From assembly GCA_003520745.1 (NCBI GenBank), contig DOUE01000007.1, positions 76,837 through 116,082 of the forward strand: a stretch of DNA of 39,246 bases. Direction: 5' to 3'. The notes under the pieces are model-generated. The model worked only from the letters and a program-made list of their open reading frames with translations, was not told where the DNA came from and searched no databases. Each line of letters opens with the position of its first letter. Position 1 is the first letter of the stretch. This DNA comes from Erysipelotrichaceae bacterium (GTDB lineage Bacteria > Bacillota_I > Bacilli_A > Erysipelotrichales > Erysipelotrichaceae). Shown piece after piece: positions 1 through 8,143 of this stretch. The position numbers and the translations under genes were made by a program.

Positions 1-2
1 CC

Positions 3-191
3 AAGAGCTACACGTGCGAAGGTTATCCGAATCTCATCGATGTGGCGGCGACCACCGTCAAAGAGGGGTACCTCTACTTACAGATCAATGACATCAACGA
101 GTCGATTCTCAATAAAAAGGGAACCCTGAAGTTGAAGTTGACGGGAAGCCAGGAGTGGATCATTGTGTTTTATCTCGATACGGAGGCGTAA
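3..191 (+). CDS. C-terminal fragment of an unknown, possibly surface protein
   Basis: The window opens inside a reading frame that stays open for 62 codons from base 3 and ends with TAA at 189-191. The residues are polar and alternate in a beta-strand-like way (for example LKLKLTGSQEWIIVFYLD), with no recognisable motif. The last base of its stop codon is the first base of the ATG of the dockerin-glucosaminidase gene, so the two are probably translationally coupled and in one operon. This suggests a role related to the cell surface, but that is guilt by association only. The family is not identifiable from this fragment. Confidence 0.6.
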   Translation, partial: KSYTCEGYPNLIDVAATTVKEGYLYLQINDINESILNKKGTLKLKLTGSQEWIIVFYLDTEA

Positions 192-3151
192 TGCGAAAAC
201 TAAAGAAACTCATCACGATCGCGATTTCGATGATTCTGGCTTTTACCGGGATCGTCTTTTCAAACGTGTTCACCCCGATCGACCTATTCGCCGAAGGGGA
301 GGGTTGCAGCGCCGAGTTGCCGTTTGAGGTCTCCACCATCACAGGGCAAAACATCTATACCTTGAGTGCGTGTTACGCCACCTTCAATGAAGCGAAAACC
401 GCGATGGATGCCTTAAGCACCACCATCCCGGATGTGGTTATCCGTCATCCGATGTCGTATAGCCCCTCGAAAATCATCGCGATGAGCCGCGGAATCGCGG
501 TCACCTACGATTATCGTACCGACAATACGTCGACCGTCTATCTCTATTCAAGCTACAATCCTTCCACATTATCCCTGGGCGGAACGACGACCTATGCGGT
601 CAACCATCGCGACATGCAATACCTTGGGACGATGGGGTACAGCCAGACCAACGGGATCGGGATCGTCAAGATCCGGATTTCGGGGTTCACCGGGTATATC
701 AATCTGAAGAACACCGACCTGATCCCCATGATCCATCTGGATAACGGCTGGTCGTTTACCTTGGGCGGGACACCGGCGGGTTCGCTCTATGTGGAAGCCC
801 CGTTCACGACGATTCCGAAAATGAACAAATACACCGTGATTTCCACGACCTACGGGGACATCAACGGGCAGACGCATGCGGTGAACGATTTGCTGCATGA
901 ATATTTCTCGATGTGGAATTCACGTTCGTACGGAACATTCACCTACGGACCGGCACCGGATTGGCTAGCGCCGGGTACTTATTATAGTTGGGACGGGATT
1001 ACGTTCTATACCGATCGGGATTGCCGCAACCCGGTTTACGACGACCAGGTCGTCGGACGCTACTACCAGTACTATCAATATCTCCCTCTGCGTTCGGACA
1101 CGAAATACACCGGCGATGAACTGGATGCCTATGTGGAGATCGCCTTGGGCTACACCAATACGATCACTTCGTTGGAAGATCCCGACCGGGATACGGGAAG
1201 CATGCTTTTCGACCAAGGGGCGAACTTCGTTTCGGCACAGACGACCTACGGCATGAACGCCTTGCTTGTTTTCTCACTGGCTTATCACGAATCGGCGGCG
1301 GGTACCAGTACCCTGGCCATTACCAAATACAATCTATTCGGTTGGGGGGCGGTCGACAGTAATCCGATCACCAATGCGACCGAGTTCGTTTCCATCGCGC
1401 AAAGCATCAACGAAATGATGGGGATCCATCTGCGCGGTTATATCAGTCCGGAGAACTGGCGTTTCTTCGGGTCGGTTTTCGGTACCAAGAACAGCGGGAT
1501 GAACGTGAAATACGCATCCGACCACTTCTGGGGCGAGAAAATCGCTGGAAGGGCGTACAAGATCGACCGTTGGCTCGGAAGTAAGGATTATCAAGCCGTC
1601 GACTATGCCATCCTAAACAGTAATACAACCGTCAACGTCGAAAAGACGGAAGGGGTAGAAGCCACCGACCTCTATACTTTGAGCAGCTCGCTGAAGGAAG
1701 AAAGTTTGATTCTATTACCGTTCACAAAGATTACCGCGAAATACTGGTCAAGAACACCGACGACGATGCCGGCCGACGCATCGGGGAACATGATCGCCTA
1801 TGCGGATTCCGCCAGCCAATTGGTCGAATACAACCGCGACTTGAGTAAGGGATATGTCGTTTCATCCAACCTAAGCTACATGGTTCCGCGTCTAGTCGAT
1901 GGCAAAGCCATCGGTCAAGTCGAAACTTTGGCTTGGAACGGGAATCTGCTTTCCTTATCCGGCTATGGTTTCTTCAAGGGATACAATGCCTTCACCGGTG
2001 CAACCGTGTCCCACACCTTGAAGATCAGTGATACTTCCGATCAATTTTATCCTCTTGCCGACGGTCCCATCCGTGAACTGTTGACGACGGATTTCGGAAG
2101 CGGACTTGTCAGTTATGACGGTTCGGGATATAGCAGTATGAACATCGACCTTTCGACGCTGGATATCGGGGAATATCGTTTCGCGATCGACGTGAAAGAA
2201 GACCGCTATGGGATTTCCACGACCATCCCGTTCAATTATGAAGGCGAATTGCCCCAAGACCATGTGATCGACGGGAAGTTCTATGAATTCCAACGAGATA
2301 CCGACGGCGTCATCACGCTGATTGTGAATTATGCGATTCTGATCAACCCTTATCCGACCACGCCGACCAATCAGAATGTGACCGTCACCGCGACCGTCTC
2401 GAACTGGACGCTCAACGAAACCAGCCATACTTTCACTGAAAACGGATCATTCACGTTTATCGCAACCGATGGGAACGGCGGATCCGCGTCGCGCACCGTC
2501 ACGATCACCCACATCGATAAAGTCGCCCCGGTCATTACGATCGCACCGTATACGACGGAAAACATCGATACGAGTCTGATCGTGAACGCCACCACCAATG
2601 AAGGCACCCTGAATGCAAGTTCGCATACCTTCCAAAACAACGGTAGTTTCGATTTCGTCGCGACCGACGCGGCAGGGAACATCACGACCAAAACCGTGAC
2701 GATCACAAACATCGCCCCGAGGTACGTCGTCGATTACTCGATCTCTTCCGGTGCCGGAGTCTTGAGTGCGAAAATGAACGATGTCTCGATCACAACCGGC
2801 AGTTATCTCACGACCGGAAGCACCGTCGTCTTCACAGCGACACCGAACACCGGCTATTTCCTAACACAGTGGACGATCGACGGAGTCCCCGTAGCGAACA
2901 ACGTGACCAATACCTTTTCGATTGCGAACATCACGGCGTCGACGACGGTCACCGCACGTTTCACGATGTTTGGGGATGTGAATAATGACGGGAAACTGAC
3001 GACGACGGATATCGTAATGTTAAGAAGACATTTAGCCGGCATATCGACTTTGGATGCCTTAATGCAAGTATCCGGAGATTTCAATCAAGATGGCAAAATA
3101 TCCAGTACGGACATCGTATTGTTGCGACGTAGAATCGCAGGAGTGATTTAA
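191..3151 (+). CDS. Secreted glucosaminidase with C-terminal type I-like dockerin
   Basis: This 986-residue exported protein is a probable peptidoglycan hydrolase (endo-beta-N-acetylglucosaminidase type) with a docking module. Residues 1 to about 34 form a signal peptide (MRKLKK, a hydrophobic core, then DLFA). The catalytic domain includes YHESAAGTS with putative catalytic Glu367, followed by YNLFGWGA from Asn381 and HFWGEKIAG, the usual landmarks of the glucosaminidase family. Next come SH3-like sequence (about 450-620), two Ig-like repeats (about 721-841) and an InlB-type beta domain (about 842-925). The C-terminus is a dockerin: two EF-hand-like loops, DVNNDGKLTTTD (929-940) and DFNQDGKISSTD (963-974), each followed by an LRR-containing helix. 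The ATG at 191 was chosen because GGAGG lies at 182-186; an in-frame GTG at 155 lies inside the upstream gene. The next gene encodes a cohesin-like domain, the expected dockerin partner. Domain calls are by motif recognition only. Confidence 0.88.
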   Translation: MRKLKKLITIAISMILAFTGIVFSNVFTPIDLFAEGEGCSAELPFEVSTITGQNIYTLSACYATFNEAKTAMDALSTTIPDVVIRHPMSYSPSKIIAMSRGIAVTYDYRTDNTSTVYLYSSYNPSTLSLGGTTTYAVNHRDMQYLGTMGYSQTNGIGIVKIRISGFTGYINLKNTDLIPMIHLDNGWSFTLGGTPAGSLYVEAPFTTIPKMNKYTVISTTYGDINGQTHAVNDLLHEYFSMWNSRSYGTFTYGPAPDWLAPGTYYSWDGITFYTDRDCRNPVYDDQVVGRYYQYYQYLPLRSDTKYTGDELDAYVEIALGYTNTITSLEDPDRDTGSMLFDQGANFVSAQTTYGMNALLVFSLAYHESAAGTSTLAITKYNLFGWGAVDSNPITNATEFVSIAQSINEMMGIHLRGYISPENWRFFGSVFGTKNSGMNVKYASDHFWGEKIAGRAYKIDRWLGSKDYQAVDYAILNSNTTVNVEKTEGVEATDLYTLSSSLKEESLILLPFTKITAKYWSRTPTTMPADASGNMIAYADSASQLVEYNRDLSKGYVVSSNLSYMVPRLVDGKAIGQVETLAWNGNLLSLSGYGFFKGYNAFTGATVSHTLKISDTSDQFYPLADGPIRELLTTDFGSGLVSYDGSGYSSMNIDLSTLDIGEYRFAIDVKEDRYGISTTIPFNYEGELPQDHVIDGKFYEFQRDTDGVITLIVNYAILINPYPTTPTNQNVTVTATVSNWTLNETSHTFTENGSFTFIATDGNGGSASRTVTITHIDKVAPVITIAPYTTENIDTSLIVNATTNEGTLNASSHTFQNNGSFDFVATDAAGNITTKTVTITNIAPRYVVDYSISSGAGVLSAKMNDVSITTGSYLTTGSTVVFTATPNTGYFLTQWTIDGVPVANNVTNTFSIANITASTTVTARFTMFGDVNNDGKLTTTDIVMLRRHLAGISTLDALMQVSGDFNQDGKISSTDIVLLRRRIAGVI

Positions 3152-3153
3152 CT

Positions 3154-5049
3154 ATGAAAAAGATACTTTTGGTAGGGATACTGCTTTTACAAATGTTGGT
3201 TTTCGCACCCAAAGTGAATGCCGCCAGTTTTTCAACATCGATTTCAGGTGCATCTTCGATTAACCAAGGAGCTAAATTCACGGTTACAGTGAATGTCAGT
3301 ACGACAACGAAGATTTACTCACTCTTGGCGAGTCTATCCTATGATAAGACGAAGCTTAAATACGTCGGTGCGAGTTGCTTGATTAGCGGTTGCAGCGCGG
3401 AAGTCGGAACACGGATCGTTCTGGACTTTCCGACAAGCAAAAGCGGAAGTTTCGCAGTCATCAATCTAACTTTCCAGGGACTTTCCGCATTCACCGCGGG
3501 TCAGAGTTCAACGATTTCTATTTCAGGTGTATCCGCTTCGACTGGAACGGCAGATATTGACGGTACGGGTAGTTCGAGAAAAATCACGGTGTCCGTCCCC
3601 AAATCCTCCAACAATAATCTTTCGTCCCTCAAGGTGGACGGCACTTCCGTATCCGGCTTCAGTCAATCGGACACTTCCTACGATCTAGGAACGACGGAAA
3701 AGAGTTCCATCAGCATCAGCGCGACACCTGCCGATACGAAGGCAAGCGTCAGCGGAACAGGGACGAAGAATTTGGTCTACGGCTTGAACTCGTTCAACGT
3801 GGTTGTTACGGCCGAGAATGGGTCGACCAAGACTTATGCGTTAAGCATCAATCGGAATGATCCGCGCTCCACGAATAATTACCTATCCGGAATCACGTTA
3901 AGTTCGGGTGAGTTGACCTTCAATAAAGAGACCGGGGAGTACATCGTCACCGTCGAGAACAATGTGACGTCGATCACGATTGATGCGGACGTCGAGGATG
4001 CGAAGTCGACTTTGGTCGGTACCGGAACCTACGATTTATCCGTTTATGACAATCTCTTCGAGTTGGTCGTGACGGCGGAGAATACGACGACACGAACCTA
4101 CAAGCTCAATATCCTTCGTAAAGATGAACTGGGTTTTTCAAGGGAACTGTCGAAAGAAAACCACTTGTCGGAACTAAGCATCGATGGGTTGGACATCGGA
4201 TTTAATCCTGAGATCCAGGACTATTTCATCAACGTTGAGAAAGAAGTAACATCGATCAACGTGAACGCCGCCGCCCTTGACTCGAAATCGACGGTGGAAT
4301 TCCTTAAAAACATACCGCTTGCCTTCGGACAGAACGTCGTCAATGTGAACGTCATGGCGGAGAACGGTGAAAAACGGAATTATAAGTTATTTATCTATCG
4401 CAAAAGCGATGCGCCCTATGTGGGCGTCGATGATATCATGGAACAGTTGGGATCGACCGAATCCCCGCTGGTCATCCTGATTCCGGGAATCAGCGGGATC
4501 ATTTCAAAAGAGATTTTAGGAGAGGCCGCGAAACAGGGGATCGAACTTCAGGTCGAGAAGAAGGACGATTTCGGAAGAGTGCTCTATTACTGGATTTTCA
4601 ACGGTGTGTCGACACAGGAACAAAGCAAGGTCGATACCAACATCCGTTTTACGTCGGTCAATGAAGAGAAGATCCACGAATTGTCAAACTACGCTGACGG
4701 GTTTGTCTTGAACTTCGCGCATGAAGGACCGATCCCGGATGGGACGTACGTCAAGATCTATGTCGGGGACCGGTTCGCCGACGGGACGATCCTGAAACTG
4801 TATTTGTTCGATAATGAAAAAGCCAAACTCGGGCTTGATTCGGAAGCGTTGGAAGTGAAGAACGGATTCGTGGAACTGCAGATGAACCATGCTTCCGAAT
4901 ACTATCTGACCCAGTCCGAAATCAAGGATATGAGCGTTTATTCAACGTTCTTCGTGGTCGCCGTCGCCGAGGCGGGGATCATCCTTGCGCTGCTCATCGT
5001 TCTTATCCTAAGAAGAAAACGCAAACAAGCCAACTTGACCGCCCTTTAA
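3154..5049 (+). CDS. Membrane-anchored cohesin-like protein with cadherin-like repeats
   Basis: This 631-residue surface protein probably acts as an anchor or scaffold. Residues 1-23 are a signal peptide (cleavage likely after VNA). Residues 24-149 resemble a cohesin domain: a nine-strand beta pattern with YDKTKLKYVG, and the later strand SGSFAVINLTF. Three cadherin-like beta-sandwich repeats follow (about 155-233, 239-325, 335-417), each ending in a TAENG/TAENT/MAENG plus YxL strand pattern. A further beta-rich domain covers about 430-590. One transmembrane helix (about 598-622) precedes a basic RRKRKQ tail, so the bulk lies outside the cell. AGGAG at 3139-3143 is its ribosome binding site, and only 2 nt separate it from the preceding stop codon. 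Its inferred role is to hold the dockerin-bearing glucosaminidase at the membrane. A single cohesin implies one enzyme per anchor. Binding has not been shown. Confidence 0.82.
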   Translation: MKKILLVGILLLQMLVFAPKVNAASFSTSISGASSINQGAKFTVTVNVSTTTKIYSLLASLSYDKTKLKYVGASCLISGCSAEVGTRIVLDFPTSKSGSFAVINLTFQGLSAFTAGQSSTISISGVSASTGTADIDGTGSSRKITVSVPKSSNNNLSSLKVDGTSVSGFSQSDTSYDLGTTEKSSISISATPADTKASVSGTGTKNLVYGLNSFNVVVTAENGSTKTYALSINRNDPRSTNNYLSGITLSSGELTFNKETGEYIVTVENNVTSITIDADVEDAKSTLVGTGTYDLSVYDNLFELVVTAENTTTRTYKLNILRKDELGFSRELSKENHLSELSIDGLDIGFNPEIQDYFINVEKEVTSINVNAAALDSKSTVEFLKNIPLAFGQNVVNVNVMAENGEKRNYKLFIYRKSDAPYVGVDDIMEQLGSTESPLVILIPGISGIISKEILGEAAKQGIELQVEKKDDFGRVLYYWIFNGVSTQEQSKVDTNIRFTSVNEEKIHELSNYADGFVLNFAHEGPIPDGTYVKIYVGDRFADGTILKLYLFDNEKAKLGLDSEALEVKNGFVELQMNHASEYYLTQSEIKDMSVYSTFFVVAVAEAGIILALLIVLILRRKRKQANLTAL

Positions 5050-5080
5050 AAATCGGTTACGATTCATTTGGACAAAACGA

Positions 5081-5107
5081 GCGAAGTCCGCGGACTTCGC
5101 TTTAATT
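5081..5107 (+). terminator. Rho-independent terminator after the cohesin gene
   Basis: A perfect 20-base palindrome at 5081-5100 (GCGAAGTCCG and its complement) is followed by TTTAATT. It lies 31 nt after the cohesin-gene stop and ends the surface operon ahead of tex. The palindrome needs a few unpaired bases to form a loop, so the working stem is about 8 bp. Confidence 0.75.
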
Positions 5108-5128
5108 ACCTTATAGAAAGGCAACATC

Positions 5129-7267
5129 ATGGAAAAACTCATTTCTCCGATCGCATCTACCTTGGGGGTCAATTACGCCCAGGTCAAGAACACATTGGAT
5201 TTATTGGCGGAAGGGAATACGATCCCGTTCATCGCGCGCTATCGCAAAGAAGTCACCAAAGGTCTCGACGAGGAGCAGATCCGCTACATCGACGAACAAT
5301 ACCAATATCAGAAAAACCTCGCGAAACGGAAAGAGGACGTCAAACGTCTGATCGAGACGCAAGGGAAGATCACGCCTGAACTGATTGCCCAGATCGATGC
5401 CTGCGAAACGCTGGCGGGGGTCGAGGACATTTATCGGCCTTACATGCAGAAGCGGAAGACGCGGGCGACCGATGCGATCGCCAAAGGACTGAAGCCGTTG
5501 GCGGAGTGGATCCTGACTTGTCCGATAACCGGAAGTCTAGACGATGAAGCGGCGAAATATGTCAATGAGAATGTATCAACGCTTGAAGAAGCCATCCAAG
5601 GGGCGAAGGATATCCTTGCGGAGAGCGTAAGCGACGAGGCGCAGTTGCGCCGCCGTATCCGTGAATATGTTTTCTCGGAAGCGAAAATCGTCGTCAAATT
5701 GAAGAAAAACGCCGTGGATGAGGAGAAGACGTATCGGGTTTATTATGCCTATAGCGAACGCGTTTCGACCTTGGCGGCCCATCGCGTCATGGCGATCGAC
5801 CGCGGGGAACGCGAGAAGATCCTGGATGTCGGGTTGGAATACAACCGCGAACGCTTCGCCGTGTATCAACTCCAAATTATGACCCAAGGCAAAGAAACGA
5901 TCGTCAAAGATACTTTGGACCAGGCGATCCGCGATGGGTTGAAACGCTTGGTTTTCCCGGCGATCGAACGAGAGGTTCGCTCGCAACTGACGGATAAAGC
6001 GCAAGAGAAATCGATCGATGTCTTTTCATCGAACTTGGAGCGTCTGCTTTCGCAGGCTCCGATCAAAGGATCCATCATCCTAGGGGTGGACCCCGCCTAT
6101 CGGACGGGGTGTAAACTGGCGGTCATCGACGAAACGGGCAAACTTCTGCATATCGATGTGATCTACCCGCATCCGCCCGTTAACAAGAAGAACGAGGCGA
6201 TCAAGAAAACGATCGACGTCCTCGACAAATACAACGTCAATCTGATCGCGATCGGAAACGGGACGGCGAGCCGTGAAACCGAGGCGTTCATCGCCGAGAT
6301 CCTTCGTACGACGTCCGCGAACATCCGCTACGCCATGGTTTCCGAAGCCGGGGCATCCGTCTATTCCGCCGGCGATCTGGCCCGCGAGGAATTCCCGCAG
6401 TTGCATGTGGAAGAACGCTCCGCGGTCTCGATCGCACGGAGATTGCTTGACCCGCTCTCCGAACTCATCAAGATCGATCCCAAGAGCATCGGGGTCGGAC
6501 AATACCAGCACGATTTGGCCGAAGCCAGACTGCAGGAACGCTTGGATTTCGCCGTCGTCAAGACGGTCAACCGGGTCGGTGCCGACGCCAACACCGCCAG
6601 CGAAGAACTCTTGCGACACATCGCGGGTTTGAATAAGAACGTCGCGAAATCCTTGGTTTCCTATCGCAACGAGAACGGTCATTTCACCTCGCGCAACCAA
6701 TTGATGGAAGTCAAGGGATTGGGGGCGAAAGCCTATACCCAAGCCGCCGGGTTCCTGCGCATCCCCAAGGGGATCGACGAACTCGATCGTACGGCGATCC
6801 ATCCTGAAAGTTACGATCTGACCCGCCGCATCATGCGTGAATTGAACATTCGGTCGCTTGAAGACGAAAACCGCGGACCTTCCTTGGCCAACGCGGATGC
6901 GAAAGCACTCGCCGAACGTTTGAATTCCGACGTCTATACCGTCAAGGACATCCTGTCGATCCTGTCGACCCCGTTTCGGGACTACCGCGACCGGTTCGAC
7001 GGTCCGCTGCTGCATAGCGACATCGTCAAGATCGAGGATTTGAAAGTCGGATTATCGCTGGAAGGGACGGTCCGCAACGTCACCGACTTCGGGGCGTTCG
7101 TTGATATCGGCTTGAAGAACGACGGCCTGGTGCATGTTTCCAAGCTCTCCAAAGAGCGGATCTTCACCCCCTATGAAAAGGTGTCGGTCGGCGACATCGT
7201 CACCGTGACGGTCATCGGAATCGACTATGAACGCAATAAAGTCTCCCTCAGCATGATTGAACAATAA
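5129..7267 (+). CDS. tex: Tex-family RNA-binding transcription accessory protein
   Basis: This 712-residue protein has the usual Tex/YhgF architecture and near-usual length (about 720-780). It has an N-terminal helical Tex domain (IPFIARYRKE near residue 30), a YqgF/RNase H-like domain starting around residue 315 (ILGVDPAYRTGCKLAVID), helix-hairpin-helix motifs at about 500-545 and a C-terminal S1 RNA-binding domain from about 643 (GTVRNVTDFGAFVDIG). Tex proteins bind nucleic acid and affect transcription, but their exact biochemical role is unsettled. The gene has its own ribosome binding site (GAAAGG, about 8 nt before ATG). It stands alone between two terminators, so it is probably monocistronic. 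No clear promoter was identified. Confidence 0.95.
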   Translation: MEKLISPIASTLGVNYAQVKNTLDLLAEGNTIPFIARYRKEVTKGLDEEQIRYIDEQYQYQKNLAKRKEDVKRLIETQGKITPELIAQIDACETLAGVEDIYRPYMQKRKTRATDAIAKGLKPLAEWILTCPITGSLDDEAAKYVNENVSTLEEAIQGAKDILAESVSDEAQLRRRIREYVFSEAKIVVKLKKNAVDEEKTYRVYYAYSERVSTLAAHRVMAIDRGEREKILDVGLEYNRERFAVYQLQIMTQGKETIVKDTLDQAIRDGLKRLVFPAIEREVRSQLTDKAQEKSIDVFSSNLERLLSQAPIKGSIILGVDPAYRTGCKLAVIDETGKLLHIDVIYPHPPVNKKNEAIKKTIDVLDKYNVNLIAIGNGTASRETEAFIAEILRTTSANIRYAMVSEAGASVYSAGDLAREEFPQLHVEERSAVSIARRLLDPLSELIKIDPKSIGVGQYQHDLAEARLQERLDFAVVKTVNRVGADANTASEELLRHIAGLNKNVAKSLVSYRNENGHFTSRNQLMEVKGLGAKAYTQAAGFLRIPKGIDELDRTAIHPESYDLTRRIMRELNIRSLEDENRGPSLANADAKALAERLNSDVYTVKDILSILSTPFRDYRDRFDGPLLHSDIVKIEDLKVGLSLEGTVRNVTDFGAFVDIGLKNDGLVHVSKLSKERIFTPYEKVSVGDIVTVTVIGIDYERNKVSLSMIEQ

Positions 7268-7290
7268 AAAGCGCGATTCCGCGCTTTTCT
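7267..7290. terminator. Bidirectional terminator between tex and the SRAP gene
   Basis: AAAAGCGCG at 7267-7275, a four-base loop, then CGCGCTTTT at 7280-7288. The stem has A and T tracts on both sides, so it can end transcription of both convergent genes. It begins in the last base of the tex stop codon and ends about 5 nt from the stop of the minus-strand SRAP gene. Confidence 0.85.
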
Positions 7291-7292
7291 CT

Positions 7293-7892
7293 TTAGAACA
7301 ACGATGTCTGCATCCGCTTGGCTTCCATCTCGAAGCGTGGAAGCGGGATCTTACGGAACGCATCCAGGTATTTATCCCCGTCGTCCAAGTAACGATCCAG
7401 CAACCCTTCGGGGATCAGCAGGGGGGAACGGTCGTGGATGGCCGCGAAATCCCCCTCGGCGCTCCGTGTCACGATACTGTACGAAGCCCGGTCTTCATCC
7501 GTATACAGAGCCGCCATGTACATCTTCTCATGCTCGCCCTTGCGGATCAGCAGTTTATTCTTATGCTCGTCCCATTCATAGAAACCCGCCGCCTTGACGA
7601 CGCATCTTCTTTCTTTGATATGCTTCTTGAACATCGGGCTGGTCAGTGCCGTCTCGCTGCGCGTGTTGATCAAAATCCCGCTTTGGTCCCATTTCGGCAA
7701 CCCCCATCTCATCACTTTCGGAACCAAACGGCCGTCTTCCTTCACCAACACCAACGCCAGGTTGGACGGCCTCACCTCATCGAGCGCGATGCTTCGCACC
7801 ACCGCCTCGTCCTCCGTCTTGGACACCTCCTGCAACCAGGATTCGGCCTCGACATCCGATTCGTCCTCCCGGAACAAATATCGTCCGCACAT
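7293..7892 (-). CDS. SRAP (YedK/HMCES-type) abasic-site DNA-protein crosslink protein
   Basis: This 199-residue protein belongs to the SOS response-associated peptidase family. The Met is followed by catalytic Cys2 (MCGRY), which after Met removal forms a covalent thiazolidine link to abasic sites in single-stranded DNA and shields them. The other signature residues are present: Asn76 in NTRSET, Glu106 in AAGFYEW and His153 in IHDRSP. It is slightly shorter than E. coli YedK (222 aa). The ATG directly follows the TGA of the 81-aa gene, with no gap, so it is the third gene of the polymerase operon. Placement behind a Y-family polymerase and under a LexA-like repressor fits a DNA-damage role. 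Confidence 0.93.
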   Translation of the reverse strand: MCGRYLFREDESDVEAESWLQEVSKTEDEAVVRSIALDEVRPSNLALVLVKEDGRLVPKVMRWGLPKWDQSGILINTRSETALTSPMFKKHIKERRCVVKAAGFYEWDEHKNKLLIRKGEHEKMYMAALYTDEDRASYSIVTRSAEGDFAAIHDRSPLLIPEGLLDRYLDDGDKYLDAFRKIPLPRFEMEAKRMQTSLF

Positions 7893-8138
7893 TCACTTTT
7901 CCTCCTTTTTCTCGATGAACCAACGATCCTCCTCCAAAAAGAGGTACCGTTGGCTGCCCTGGATCAAACAGGTATAGCGGATCCCCGTGCCGCCCGCCCG
8001 AAGGGAAGCCGCCCGTGTGATCTGCATCACTTTATCTATGGGATATTCTACACCGTTGTGCCAAACAATGTACAACGGTTTGATTTGTCCGTCCTTACGA
8101 TGATAAATCACGACATCGACATACTCTTTCAAACTCAT
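7893..8138 (-). CDS. Conserved 81-aa protein linked to Y-family polymerase
   Basis: A small, probably beta-rich protein with no catalytic motif. Recognisable blocks are PLYIVWHNGVEYPIDKV, RAASLRAGGTGIRYTC and YLFLEEDRWFIEKK. Similar proteins are, from memory, often found beside DinB-like polymerase genes in Firmicutes, but I know of no assigned function. It lies between the polymerase and the SRAP gene. A GTG at 8147 overlaps the polymerase stop (GTGA), but AAAGG directly abuts it. The ATG at 8138 is correctly spaced from that ribosome binding site (about 9 nt), so it is the preferred start. It could be a polymerase accessory factor; that is inference. Confidence 0.85.
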   Translation of the reverse strand: MSLKEYVDVVIYHRKDGQIKPLYIVWHNGVEYPIDKVMQITRAASLRAGGTGIRYTCLIQGSQRYLFLEEDRWFIEKKEEK

Positions 8139-8143
8139 GTGGC

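Noticed and set aside
6080..7015. Long open frame (311 codons) antisense to tex
   Set aside because: It lies fully within tex, has no ribosome binding site or recognisable motif, and antisense frames stay open here because of the codon composition.
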